Assembly (NCBI GenBank): GCA_000245075.1
Contig: JH599972.1
Coordinates: 163,260 to 221,546 of the forward strand
Origin: Acetobacteraceae bacterium AT-5844
Lineage (GTDB): Bacteria; Pseudomonadota; Alphaproteobacteria; Acetobacterales; Acetobacteraceae
DNA: 58,287 nucleotides
Reading direction: 5' to 3'
Shown: positions 9,246 to 15,837 of the stretch, piece after piece
How the letters are laid out: each line of letters opens with the position of its first letter
How positions within the stretch are numbered: position 1 is the first letter of the stretch
Position numbers and translations under genes: made by a program
Notes under the pieces: model-generated
Seen by the model: only the letters and a program-made list of their open reading frames with translations
Database searches by the model: none
Told to the model about the DNA's origin: nothing

Positions 9246-9277
9246 TCAGAGAATCAGAGAATCTCAGAGTCACAGAG
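9246..9277 (+). repeat. Four 8-bp tandem units beside the iterons
   Basis: TCAGAGAA occurs twice, followed by TCTCAGAG and TCACAGAG. The junctions create three GANTC sites (9251, 9259, 9267). Position and composition suggest part of a DNA-unwinding or regulatory element of the origin; this is inferred. Confidence 0.6.
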
Positions 9278-9293
9278 TTACGCGGCCCAATTT

Positions 9294-9320
9294 CCACTTA
9301 TTTTTCAGCGCTCTAAGTGG
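9294..9320. repeat. Inverted repeat next to iteron array
   Basis: CCACTTA and TAAGTGG are separated by a 13-nt T-rich spacer and end 6 bp before the first tandem iteron. The repeat may be an unwinding or protein-binding element. Confidence 0.5.
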
Positions 9321-9326
9321 GGAATT

Positions 9327-9434
9327 TGTCCGCGTCGCGACGAGTCTGTGTCGGCTGGAGGACGAGGATGCGTCGGCCTGGCGCCGAGCTTGCGTCGCTG
9401 AAACACCGAGTCTCCGTCGGCGTTAAGACGAGCC
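9327..9434 (+). repeat. Five tandem iterons, 22-bp period
   Basis: Copies start at 9327, 9349, 9371, 9393 and 9415, exactly 22 bp apart. The consensus over the 20-bp core is TGTCGGCGTCACGACGAGTC. The middle copies are degenerate (13-14 of 20 matches); the first and last are closer. A constant period of two helical turns is the classic sign of initiator binding sites. Confidence 0.88.
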
Positions 9435-9444
9435 CCTTTCCCCC

Positions 9445-9464
9445 TGTCGGCGTCGGGACGAGTC
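9445..9464 (+). repeat. Sixth iteron, spaced 30 bp
   Basis: TGTCGGCGTCGGGACGAGTC matches the consensus at 18 of 20 positions. It breaks the 22-bp period by 8 bp and leads into the DnaA box. Confidence 0.85.
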
Positions 9465-9470
9465 CGCCTC

Positions 9471-9479
9471 TGTGGATAA
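9471..9479 (-). promoter_or_regulatory. DnaA box
   Basis: TGTGGATAA is the reverse complement of the perfect DnaA box TTATCCACA. It lies between the sixth and seventh iterons, as expected for an iteron origin where host DnaA assists the plasmid initiator. Confidence 0.8.
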
Positions 9480-9517
9480 CATGCCGGGTTCCCGATTCTG
9501 CTGCTGCTGCCTTGACC

Positions 9518-9559
9518 TGTCGCTGTCACGACGAGGTTGTGTCGGCGTCACGACGAGTC
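9518..9559 (+). repeat. Two tandem iterons near the rep promoter
   Basis: Copies at 9518-9537 (16 of 20 matches) and 9540-9559 (the consensus itself) keep the 22-bp period. The second ends in GAGTC, a GANTC site. Confidence 0.88.
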
Positions 9560-9571
9560 AGCCTGCGGAAA

Positions 9572-9591
9572 AGCTCGTCGCCACGCCGACA
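9572..9591 (-). repeat. Inverted iteron before the initiator gene
   Basis: Read on the minus strand, TGTCGGCGTGGCGACGAGCT matches the iteron consensus at 16 of 20 positions. Together with the direct copy at 9540-9559 it forms a head-to-head pair 12 bp apart, 90 bp before the rep start. In other iteron plasmids such pairs are operators bound by initiator dimers for autoregulation; that role is inferred here. Confidence 0.7.
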
Positions 9592-9680
9592 ATCCCATCG
9601 TCACGCTGGCATCCGCCTCCCGCCTTCGCCAAAACCGTGGCCTAGTACGCAGCCGCGCCGGACAAGGGATGCGCGAATCG

Positions 9681-10637
9681 ATGGATGAGCAGCAGGCCTT
9701 CGAATTCGGCCCGACCGACAGCCCGCTGGTGGGCAAGGTCAAGGGCGACCGCAACACCATGCGGTACAACTTCTTCTCCCTCCGGCGGGAGAAGGAGACC
9801 GAACTGCCGCGCTATGACGACGGCAAGGCCTGGATCGAGGTGGTTGGCACCAAGCATGGCGTTGCCTCGATCTGGGACAAGGAGCTGCTCGTCTATTCAG
9901 CGTCCCTCATCGCCGACAAGCTGAACCGTGGCGAGCGCCCTCAGCCCCGCATCACCTTCACCGCGCATGATTTCTTCATCACTACCGGCACGACGCCTGG
10001 CGGCTCCGCCTATGAGCGGCTGGAGGAATCGCTGGCCCGCCTGAAATCGACCTTCATCCGCACGAATATCGAGACGGGTGGAGAAGGTGAGGACCGCGGC
10101 TTCGGCTGGCTGGACGAGTACAAGATCCTTTACCGCCGCGGTAAGGACGGCCAGAAGCAGATGCGCGCCGTCGAGCTGACGCTCTGCGCCTGGCTGTTCC
10201 GCGCCATGGTGCTGGATAAGCACTTCCTGACCTACAGTCCGAAATATTTCGAGCTGCCGCCTGTCGCGAAGCGCCTGTACGAAATCGCACGCAGCGGCCC
10301 GCCGGGCGGCTTCCGCATGAACCTCTCCAAGCTGCGCAACCGTGTCGGCACCACCCAGGATCTGCGGCGCTTCAAGGCGGAGCTCGCAGCCTATGCCAAC
10401 CATAAGCGCAGCCTGCCCGATTTCGGCATTGCATTGATCGATCCGCGCCTGCGCCGCGCCCTGGATAAGGGCTTCCCCAAGCCGGCCGGGCAAACGCCGC
10501 TCAAGGCCTGGATGGTCGCGTTCTACCCCACCAGCAACGTCACCTCCCTCGCTCCGCTGGAGACGATGCCGATGCTGGAGGAGGATGAGCTTGAGTTGCC
10601 TGAGGCCGCGGAGACCCCCCTCCTTCCCGCCGCCTGA
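9681..10637 (+). CDS. Replication initiator protein, RPA family
   Basis: This 318-aa initiator resembles the alphaproteobacterial Replication initiator protein A family found on plasmids and chromids. Recognisable segments are KGDRNTMRYNFFSL near the N-terminus, VASIWDKELLVYSASL, FFITTGTTPGGSAYERLEE, and the winged-helix-like part around LYEIARSGPPGGFRMNLSKL. It should bind the iterons just upstream and open the origin. The start at 9681 is preferred because AAGGGA lies 11 nt upstream; ATG 9669 sits on top of that site, and the longer frame from 9537 would run through the iterons. No repABC-type genes or parA occur nearby. A hairpin after the stop separates it from the convergent xre-min operon. 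Confidence 0.88.
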   Translation: MDEQQAFEFGPTDSPLVGKVKGDRNTMRYNFFSLRREKETELPRYDDGKAWIEVVGTKHGVASIWDKELLVYSASLIADKLNRGERPQPRITFTAHDFFITTGTTPGGSAYERLEESLARLKSTFIRTNIETGGEGEDRGFGWLDEYKILYRRGKDGQKQMRAVELTLCAWLFRAMVLDKHFLTYSPKYFELPPVAKRLYEIARSGPPGGFRMNLSKLRNRVGTTQDLRRFKAELAAYANHKRSLPDFGIALIDPRLRRALDKGFPKPAGQTPLKAWMVAFYPTSNVTSLAPLETMPMLEEDELELPEAAETPLLPAA

Positions 10638-10652
10638 TCGGCGGCAGGAAGG
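10622..10652. terminator. Terminator between rep and xre
   Basis: A 13-bp stem with one mismatch (10622-10634 pairing with 10640-10652) and a 5-nt loop spans the rep stop codon, between two convergent genes. It likely serves both strands. Confidence 0.55.
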
Positions 10653-10659
10653 GCGGGCC

Positions 10660-10884
10660 CTAGTTCACCACTCCGACGGAGCCGTCCCGCCGAAAGACCG
10701 CTCCTTTCTCCGCCAGGATTCCCTGGACCTTGACGAGGGTCCTGCTCGTCACGTTTCCGTCGCTTTCAAGCCGGCTCAGCGTATTCACCGAGATGCCAGC
10801 GACGGCAGCCAGTTCCCGCAGCGTCAACCCGAGGGCCGCGCGGGCCATCCGGCACTGCGAGGCCGTCATGAGCATGGCGGCCAC
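10660..10884 (-). CDS. Small XRE-type helix-turn-helix regulator
   Basis: This 74-aa single-domain DNA-binding protein has a helix-turn-helix of the Xre/Cro type at about residues 11-40: QCRMARAALGLTLRELAAVAG, then SVNTLSRLESDG as recognition helix and VTSRTLVKVQGILAEKGAVF as the next helices. There is no sensor domain. It is the last gene of the minC-minD-minE cluster, 5 nt after the minE stop, so it is probably co-transcribed and may control the operon or the convergent rep gene. A GTG at 10884 and an ATG at 10875 are both possible starts. The motif AEKGAVF near the end is common in this kind of protein. Confidence 0.8.
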   Translation of the reverse strand: MAAMLMTASQCRMARAALGLTLRELAAVAGISVNTLSRLESDGNVTSRTLVKVQGILAEKGAVFRRDGSVGVVN

Positions 10885-10889
10885 GTTGT

Positions 10890-11141
10890 TCAGCGCCCCG
10901 GCGTCAGGTTGATTTCGATCTCGCGCACCTCAAGCCGGGGAGAGCTGCCGATGCGGACGCGCACCTGCCCTCCACGGGCCAGACGGCGGATCTCCCGCAG
11001 GCAGGCATCCTGAATACGCTGGGCGATGTCTTCGCCAAAATTCGCAAGACGGTCGCGGCCAATCTGGGCACGCAGCCGCGCGGCGGCGAGGCTGGCCGAT
11101 TTGCGGCGATGATGGATCAAGCTGATCAGGGCGGCAGCCAT
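10890..11141 (-). CDS. minE: Cell division topological specificity factor MinE (divergent)
   Basis: This 83-aa protein follows minD by 16 bp and is assigned as MinE by position, size and pattern. It has an N-terminal amphipathic segment (LISLIHHRRKS), an anti-MinCD helix with the typical arginine-leucine spacing (AAARLRAQIGRDR), and a beta-sheet C-terminus (QVRVRIGSSP, EVREIEINLTP). MinE releases MinD from the membrane and drives pole-to-pole oscillation. The sequence is clearly divergent from enteric MinE, with FGEDIAQRIQDACLREIRRLA in place of the usual linker, so alignment would be needed to confirm it. A variant of the TTCGCAA motif lies within the gene near 11040. Confidence 0.82.
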   Translation of the reverse strand: MAAALISLIHHRRKSASLAAARLRAQIGRDRLANFGEDIAQRIQDACLREIRRLARGGQVRVRIGSSPRLEVREIEINLTPGR

Positions 11142-11157
11142 GTCGTTTTCCCGTGTG

Positions 11158-12024
11158 TCAGGCGTGGCGGAACAGCCGGCGCAGCAGACCACGCTGCGTC
11201 GTTTCCGCGAGGGCGGAGAGGAAGCCGGCTCCCGCCATCTGCGGGGCGCGGCTGGTTTGGGGGATGCCGTGGCGGGTCTCCGCGAGAAAACGGCTGGCGG
11301 CGGTACGGTAGGCTCGGCCCACCTCGCTCTTCGTATCCAGGCTTGCCGGCCGGCCAGCATTGGAGGAGCGCAGCACCGTCTCGCTTTCCGGCACCACGGC
11401 CAGCAGCGGCATCACAAGAATGTCCTGGATGGTGGCGAGCGACATCATGTCGCCCCGCTTCGCCCGCTCCTCACTGTAGCGGGTGACGACGAGGTGCTCC
11501 CGCACCGGCGGCAGGCCGGACTGCGCGCGGCGGGAACGGGCGGCGATGTAGCCCATGATCCGGTCGGCATCGCGCACCGAGGTCATTTCGGGATTGCAAA
11601 CGACGATCGCATGGTCGGCGTGATGCAGGGCCATCATGGCGCCATGCTCGATGCCGGCAGGGCTGTCGCAAATGATGTAGTCGAACTCGGCGGAGAGGAG
11701 GTTCATCACATGATCGATGCCCTCCGGCGTCAGCGATTCCTTGTCTGCCGTCTGCGAGGTGGCCAGCAGGTACAGGTTCGGCACGCGCTTATCGCGGACC
11801 AGTGCCTGAGAAAGCCGCGCGGTGCCGTCCGCGACATGCAGGAAGTCGTAGACCACCCGCTTCTCGACGCCCATGACGAGATCGAGATTTCGCAAACCCA
11901 TATCGAAATCGACCACGCAGACGCGGTGGCCCTCCAGCGCCAGGGCGGCGCCGAAGGCGGCGGTCGTGGTGGTCTTGCCCACCCCTCCCTTGCCGGAGGT
12001 AACGGTGATGACGGTCGCGGACAT
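11158..12024 (-). CDS. minD: Septum site-determining ATPase MinD
   Basis: This 288-aa ParA/MinD-family ATPase binds the membrane as an ATP dimer and recruits MinC to block FtsZ rings away from midcell. The deviant Walker A SGKGGVGKTT lies at residues 10-19, the switch region is VVDFDMGLRNLDLVMG, and Walker B is IICDSPAG. The C-terminal RGLLRRLFRHA is a membrane-targeting amphipathic helix like that of E. coli MinD. The gene lies between minC (38 bp upstream) and minE (16 bp downstream). A TTTCGCA motif core at 11888-11894 falls in the conserved GLRNLD codons, with the AT-rich codons TTG, CGA and AAT. Confidence 0.96.
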   Translation of the reverse strand: MSATVITVTSGKGGVGKTTTTAAFGAALALEGHRVCVVDFDMGLRNLDLVMGVEKRVVYDFLHVADGTARLSQALVRDKRVPNLYLLATSQTADKESLTPEGIDHVMNLLSAEFDYIICDSPAGIEHGAMMALHHADHAIVVCNPEMTSVRDADRIMGYIAARSRRAQSGLPPVREHLVVTRYSEERAKRGDMMSLATIQDILVMPLLAVVPESETVLRSSNAGRPASLDTKSEVGRAYRTAASRFLAETRHGIPQTSRAPQMAGAGFLSALAETTQRGLLRRLFRHA

Positions 12025-12062
12025 CGGGATTCTCCCTGAGGTCTGTTACGTGCGGAAAGGAA

Positions 12063-12761
12063 TCAGGGCAGCGGGGCGAAGCGCAGTGCGCCGTCGGCCA
12101 GGCTGATCTGGATCGGGCTGTTCACCCAACTGGCGGGAAACTCGTCGGCGCCCAGGTACAACCCGGCAATCGCCACCATCTCTGCATCGAATATTTTCGC
12201 AAAGATGCGAGCAGCAGGATCGTCGCCCAGACCGGCGCTCGCCGATCCACGCAGCGCGCCATAGACATGGATGCACCCGTCGGCGAGCAATTGCGCGCCG
12301 GGGGAGACGGAGTGCAGAACAATGAGGTCGGCTTCCACGGCATAGACGCGCTGGCCGGATCGCACCGGCTCGCTGACGATCAGCGGCGGCCGGCGGATAC
12401 GCTCAGCGGCGAGGTTCTGACGCGGTTCAGGGTCGAGTACCCGGCCCAGCCCGTTTGCGAGGGCCGCCTGCTCCACCTCAATGGCCTGCGCCTTGAACGC
12501 AGCGGGCACAAGCCCGCGCTGGCGCAGCAAAGCGACGGCCTCTGCCACGCGTGAGGCGGAGGTCGCGGGCAGCGCGGTCAGGTCCAGGATAGCAGGAGTA
12601 TGCCGGAAGAGGCCTGCAGTGGCCGCCAGCCGGGCTGTCAGAGCCTTATCCAGTTCCTGGACCGCCACATCGGCGATCTCGACGGTAAGGAAGGGATGCA
12701 CCTTCCCGCGCAGCCGCAGCGGGCTTGAATCGGGCGCCGGATGCGGCGTGAAGGTCATCAT
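12063..12761 (-). CDS. minC: Septum site-determining protein MinC
   Basis: This 232-aa inhibitor of FtsZ assembly is the first gene of the min operon. Residues 1-110 form the N-terminal MinC domain (LRLRGKVHPFLTVEI, AILDLTAL). The C-terminal beta-helix starts near residue 125 (PVRSGQRVYAVEADLIVL) and contains the conserved HVYGALRGSASAGLGDD segment that binds MinD and FtsZ, ending with PASWVNSPIQISL. Two adjacent ATGs at the start are equivalent. A TTTTCGCA motif copy lies about 100 bp upstream and another falls within the gene (12195-12201), in a run using the rare-looking codons AAA and ATA. This suggests that min expression is linked to the motility region. Confidence 0.95.
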   Translation of the reverse strand: MMTFTPHPAPDSSPLRLRGKVHPFLTVEIADVAVQELDKALTARLAATAGLFRHTPAILDLTALPATSASRVAEAVALLRQRGLVPAAFKAQAIEVEQAALANGLGRVLDPEPRQNLAAERIRRPPLIVSEPVRSGQRVYAVEADLIVLHSVSPGAQLLADGCIHVYGALRGSASAGLGDDPAARIFAKIFDAEMVAIAGLYLGADEFPASWVNSPIQISLADGALRFAPLP

Positions 12762-12858
12762 GGACAGTTTCGCCTTCCGTCAGGGTTACCAGGGGCTGTC
12801 ATCGGCCTGCTCCGGCCTGCCGCTTTTCGCGCGCTACACCGGCATAATCTCGTCTTGG

Positions 12859-12890
12859 ATTTTTCGCAAGAGTTTTCGTTTTTCGCTCAA
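12859..12890 (+). promoter_or_regulatory. TTTTCGCA motif upstream of minC
   Basis: TTTCGCA at 12862-12868, preceded by AT, is followed 19 bp later by the related TTTCGCT at 12881. It lies in the 147-bp gap between minC and the upstream minus-strand operon. Confidence 0.6.
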
Positions 12891-12908
12891 TCGATGGCGT
12901 GCGGCACA

Positions 12909-13601
12909 TCAGGCGGCATTCAGGGCGAGATGAGGCCGGCTTGCCGTCGTCAGGCCATCCAGGTGCGCCACAGCCTCCGCCATCCACAGCCGGAACAGAG
13001 CCTGACCTTGCAGGAACGGTCCATCCAAAGCTGTCTGCGACACGGGTAAGCATTGGCCGGCCAGCTGTGACCGGGCCACCCGGCGCAATGCGGCGCGCTG
13101 GACAGGCTCGGCTTCTTCCGGATCCGGCAATCCTGCCGCACGGCGGAATGACGACAGGCTGCATCCGCTTCCCATGGCTGCCTCTGTGGGCAAGGCTCCA
13201 AGCGGACGGAGGCGATGTCCGTCCCAGGCCAATAGCCGCAGATCGTGCCGGTCGGCGCCCGCTGGAACGATGAAGCCCGGCACATCCCCGGGCTCCAGCG
13301 CCAAGAGCGTGCCCAACCAGTCGAGTCCCGATGCGAGCAACTCCGGACAGGGTGGCAGGCTGGCGGAGACCAACAGCCGTGCCGCTTCTTCCTCCCTGAC
13401 GATGCGAGAGCCGCTTGTGGCGTGATCGAGACTTTCCCCGACCAGCAACTCCGTCATGGCTGAATGCCGGAACAAGGGATGAGCAGGCAGGCTCCGAGGG
13501 CGGCGCCCCTTCAGTAATGCGACCAGCGCCTCCGCATCATCCCATGGCAACGGGTGGCGCAGTGGTGCATCGAGCTCCAGCCTGGCTTCCTTGCGGATCA
13601 T
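12909..13601 (-). CDS. Hypothetical protein, second gene of a two-gene operon
   Basis: This 230-aa soluble protein has no recognised family. It is rich in leucine, alanine and arginine, with no signal peptide or membrane segment. Notable parts are the N-terminal LPWDDAEALVALLKGRRPRS, a central GLDWLGTLLALEPGDVPGF stretch, and a C-terminal helical part ending LFRLWMAEAVAHLDGL. Its ATG overlaps the stop of the upstream gene by 4 nt, so both are translated from one message. The operon is divergent from another unknown gene across a TTTTTCGCATAA motif, which places it with the flagellar set. The role is unknown; the company suggests a motility or division function. Confidence 0.75.
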   Translation of the reverse strand: MIRKEARLELDAPLRHPLPWDDAEALVALLKGRRPRSLPAHPLFRHSAMTELLVGESLDHATSGSRIVREEEAARLLVSASLPPCPELLASGLDWLGTLLALEPGDVPGFIVPAGADRHDLRLLAWDGHRLRPLGALPTEAAMGSGCSLSSFRRAAGLPDPEEAEPVQRAALRRVARSQLAGQCLPVSQTALDGPFLQGQALFRLWMAEAVAHLDGLTTASRPHLALNAA

Positions 13602-13960
13602 ACGCTACCTGCCTGGCCGGCCAGGCGCTGCCGACGCTGCGCCGCGGACAGTGCGGCGTCCACTGCGATCGGATCGCCCGCCACCTTCTGCCGTCTCAAA
13701 GACAGGGGGGGCTCGTCGTGCGGATCGTCCTCGATCAGCACGGCCTCGATGGCACTGTCGGACTGTACGGCGGTAAGCAGACCTTCCTTATAGTGCACCA
13801 CCACCCGGGGCGGCGCATCCGCGAGGCGCAGCAGCGCATCCAGCGCGTCCAATGCCTGCTCGAACTCTTCCTGGCTGCTTTCAACCTGCACCAGATCCAG
13901 AATCTCGCGGCCTTCCAGGAGGAGACTCGCCTCTCCCGGCGCGCGTCGGCTGATCTCCAT
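13598..13960 (-). CDS. Hypothetical acidic protein, first gene of a two-gene operon
   Basis: This 120-aa protein starts at the ATG with AGGAGA 8 nt upstream; the frame is open to 14068, but that extension runs through the motif and non-coding-looking sequence. The middle part is acidic and helical (LDLVQVESSQEEFEQALDALDALL), followed by VVVHYKEGLLTAVQSDSA and a charged, proline-containing tail (EDDPHDEPPLSLRRQK). No domain was recognised. Its last 4 nt overlap the next gene. The TTTTTCGCATAA motif is 67 bp upstream. Confidence 0.75.
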   Translation of the reverse strand: MEISRRAPGEASLLLEGREILDLVQVESSQEEFEQALDALDALLRLADAPPRVVVHYKEGLLTAVQSDSAIEAVLIEDDPHDEPPLSLRRQKVAGDPIAVDAALSAAQRRQRLAGQAGSV

Positions 13961-14026
13961 CGGGCTTCTCCTGATTTGACTCCAACCGTCGCAGGAGGTG
14001 CCATGCCGCCGGGCCGCCTTCAACAG

Positions 14027-14040
14027 TTTTTCGCATAAAC
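14027..14040 (+). promoter_or_regulatory. TTTTTCGCATAA motif between divergent unknown genes
   Basis: TTTTTCGCATAAAC lies midway in the 147-bp gap between the minus-strand operon at 13960 and the plus-strand gene at 14108, so it could serve both. Confidence 0.65.
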
Positions 14041-14107
14041 ATGCTCGCGTTTTCGTGATTGACGTCACGCCTTACCGCCTGGATAAGGCGGAGAGACGGA
14101 GACCCGC

Positions 14108-15367
14108 ATGCCGCACAGCCTGCATCTGGACAGCCCGCTCGCTGGCGTCGCGGCCTATGACCTGACCACTGCCACAGGTCTTGCACTCTTGCGGCGCTTC
14201 GATGCGCAGTTCCATCGCCTGCCTCCGGCGGCGCGGGCCGACGCGGTACGGAGCCTGGCCTTGGTGTTGCCGCTTGCCTCCCGCGGCGAGGGGCTGCTGG
14301 TGCTTCCGGGCGGGGCGCTGGCTTGGCGGCAGGGCGAATCGGCCCTGGTGGCCGACTCTTCTTCCAGTGTCGGCGTCACGACGAGTGCGCCTGCCTTGCG
14401 CCGTGCGGCTGCCGTCCAATCGGGCACATTCTTCATCCATCATACGAAGAATGGCCTTCAAATGGGCCAGAAAGCGGTATTTCCGGCGCAATCTGTCACG
14501 CTGACACAGCGTGCCTCCCTTTACGCCGACATCTTGCCCGGCTTGGCCGGGTGGCGGGGGCCGGCCCTGATCCACTGGCACCAGCATGGCGCCGCAGTCT
14601 GGGAGATGGTCCCTGCCCCTCCGCCGCTGGCGCTCGCCGTCAGTCTCACGGGTGAGGTTTTGCAGCCGGGCTCGGCGCTGCCCCGCTTCCTCTGGGCGGC
14701 TGGAGGCGGTGAGGAGATCTACCAGCACCTTTCTTCCGGCCTCTCCGCCCATCTGGACGAGTGGCTCGCCTCTGAAATCAGCGATGCATTGCGATTCGCT
14801 CTGATCGCACACTGGACGGATGGCGAGGACAGCCTCGCCAGCCGACTGGCGGATGGCCTTGCCAGCTTGCCCAGCGCTTTCGCGGCCGATCCGTCGGCGC
14901 CTGCGGGGATGGAGACGCTGGCGGATTGGCCGGATGCCATGCCGATGCTGGGAGGGGACCGCTTCCTGCTCGGCCTATCCGCTGCTGAAGCCGGTGAGGC
15001 CTGGACTGGATCGCTGCCTCGCCAGGCGCTGGAAGTGTGGCGCGACCTTCTCCCCCCCGGCTCCGCGCTCATCTCCGAAAGGCGAGGCAGCGCCGTTGCT
15101 GCCCTGGATACGTTGGCCGCGGACCGGCTGGGGCGTGGCTCCGCCCGGAGTTTGGCGGTTCTCGCGCCTCTCGCCGCCGAGGTCCGGCCCGGGGATCTGC
15201 TCCATTTGGTGGAGCGGGTGGCGCTGCGGCTGGGCGCGCCAGTGCTGCTCGCCGTGCCGGCCTGGGGTCTCTTTCACCAACACGATCCGGAAGGCTTCCG
15301 CGCGGCGGGCAATGGCCCGGCCTTTGGGCTCGGAGCGGGCCTGGAGTGCTTCGAGCCGGCCGAGTAA
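14108..15367 (+). CDS. Hypothetical protein upstream of cheY
   Basis: This 419-aa protein has no recognised family and no signal peptide or membrane segment. It is Leu/Ala/Gly-rich with several tryptophans (PALIHWHQHGAAVWEMVP, LPRFLWAAGGGEEIYQHL). The end reads like a conserved fold (LLHLVERVALRLGAPVLLAVPAWGLFHQHDPE). It is preceded by a TTTTTCGCATAA motif and followed after 96 bp by cheY on the same strand, so it may belong to the chemotaxis-flagellar set. Its codons 87-93 contain an exact-looking iteron copy (14368-14387), 19 of 20 bases identical to the origin iteron. Start choice is supported by a purine-rich site (GGAGAGACGGAGACC) before the ATG. Confidence 0.75.
   Translation: MPHSLHLDSPLAGVAAYDLTTATGLALLRRFDAQFHRLPPAARADAVRSLALVLPLASRGEGLLVLPGGALAWRQGESALVADSSSSVGVTTSAPALRRAAAVQSGTFFIHHTKNGLQMGQKAVFPAQSVTLTQRASLYADILPGLAGWRGPALIHWHQHGAAVWEMVPAPPPLALAVSLTGEVLQPGSALPRFLWAAGGGEEIYQHLSSGLSAHLDEWLASEISDALRFALIAHWTDGEDSLASRLADGLASLPSAFAADPSAPAGMETLADWPDAMPMLGGDRFLLGLSAAEAGEAWTGSLPRQALEVWRDLLPPGSALISERRGSAVAALDTLAADRLGRGSARSLAVLAPLAAEVRPGDLLHLVERVALRLGAPVLLAVPAWGLFHQHDPEGFRAAGNGPAFGLGAGLECFEPAE
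14368..14387 (+). repeat. Remote iteron copy inside a coding gene
   Basis: TGTCGGCGTCACGACGAGTG matches the origin iteron at 19 of 20 positions, 4.8 kb from the array and in the same orientation. The match is far better than chance would give in a window this size. Confidence 0.7.
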
Positions 15368-15377
15368 ACGGATGGTA

Positions 15378-15420
15378 AATTTTCGCATGAGGCACAGGAA
15401 GCGCTTGCGAAAAAAAACGG
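15378..15420. promoter_or_regulatory. Inverted pair of TTTCGCA motifs before cheY
   Basis: AATTTTCGCATGAG and, 25 bp further, the reverse form CGCTTGCGAAAAAA flank a short spacer. The pair lies 44-86 bp upstream of the cheY start. Confidence 0.65.
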
Positions 15421-15463
15421 TATCGTGAATGGTGGCCTCGCCCGCATCAGAAGGGGAAGAGGC

Positions 15464-15826
15464 GTGAAGATTTTGGTGGTGGATGATTACCCGACGATGC
15501 GTCGGATCGTGCGAAATCTGCTGGATCAGATCGGCTTCAAGGATGTCGAGGAAGCTGGCAACGGCGCCGAGGCCCTCGAGAAGATCAAGGTCTCCCGCTA
15601 CGACATGGTGATTTCGGATTGGAACATGGAGCCCATGACCGGGCTCGAGCTCCTCAAGCATGTGCGCGCCGATGCCGCTCTGGCCAAGACACCGTTCATT
15701 ATGGTGACCGCCGAGAGCAAGACGGAAAACGTGGTTGCCGCCAAGCAGGCCGGAGCCTCGCAGTACATTGTGAAGCCGTTTACGGCTGAAACCTTGAAGG
15801 CGAAAATCGCCTCCGTCGTCGGCTGA
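15464..15826 (+). CDS. cheY: Chemotaxis response regulator CheY
   Basis: This 120-aa single-domain receiver protein binds FliM when phosphorylated and switches the flagellar motor. The acidic pocket D7-D8, phospho-acceptor D52 ([10 protein letters not shown]), T82 (MVTAES) and K104 (YIVKPF) are all present. The GTG at 15464 was chosen because AGGGGAAGAGG directly precedes it and the receiver domain begins there (VKILVVDD); a GTG 13 codons upstream would add a tail through the ribosome site. A motif copy at 15510-15516 falls in codons for IVRNLL, using CGA and AAT. cheZ follows after 11 bp. No CheA, CheW, CheR or CheB gene is in the window, so its kinase is encoded elsewhere. Confidence 0.96.
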   Translation: MKILVVDDYPTMRRIVRNLLDQIGFKDVEEAGNGAEALEKIKVSRYDMVISDWNMEPMTGLELLKHVRADAALAKTPFIMVTAESKTENVVAAKQAGASQYIVKPFTAETLKAKIASVVG

Positions 15827-15837
15827 GAGGGCTTGCG

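Larger units (their letters stand above)
9027..9591 (+). other. Iteron-type replication origin (oriV) region
   Basis: The 8855-9680 stretch without a gene holds a typical plasmid origin. Counting from the left it has an isolated iteron (9027-9046), a hairpin (9103-9120), four 8-bp tandem units (9246-9277), an inverted repeat (9294-9320), five tandem iterons, a sixth spaced copy, a DnaA box, two more tandem iterons and one inverted iteron. An RPA-type initiator gene follows directly. Twelve GANTC sites fall between 9042 and 9679. The origin function is inferred from this architecture, which is standard for iteron plasmids. Confidence 0.85.

Noticed and set aside
9537-9680. N-terminal extension of the initiator gene
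   Set aside because: It would translate through the iterons and the probable operator, and a ribosome site fits ATG 9681 better.
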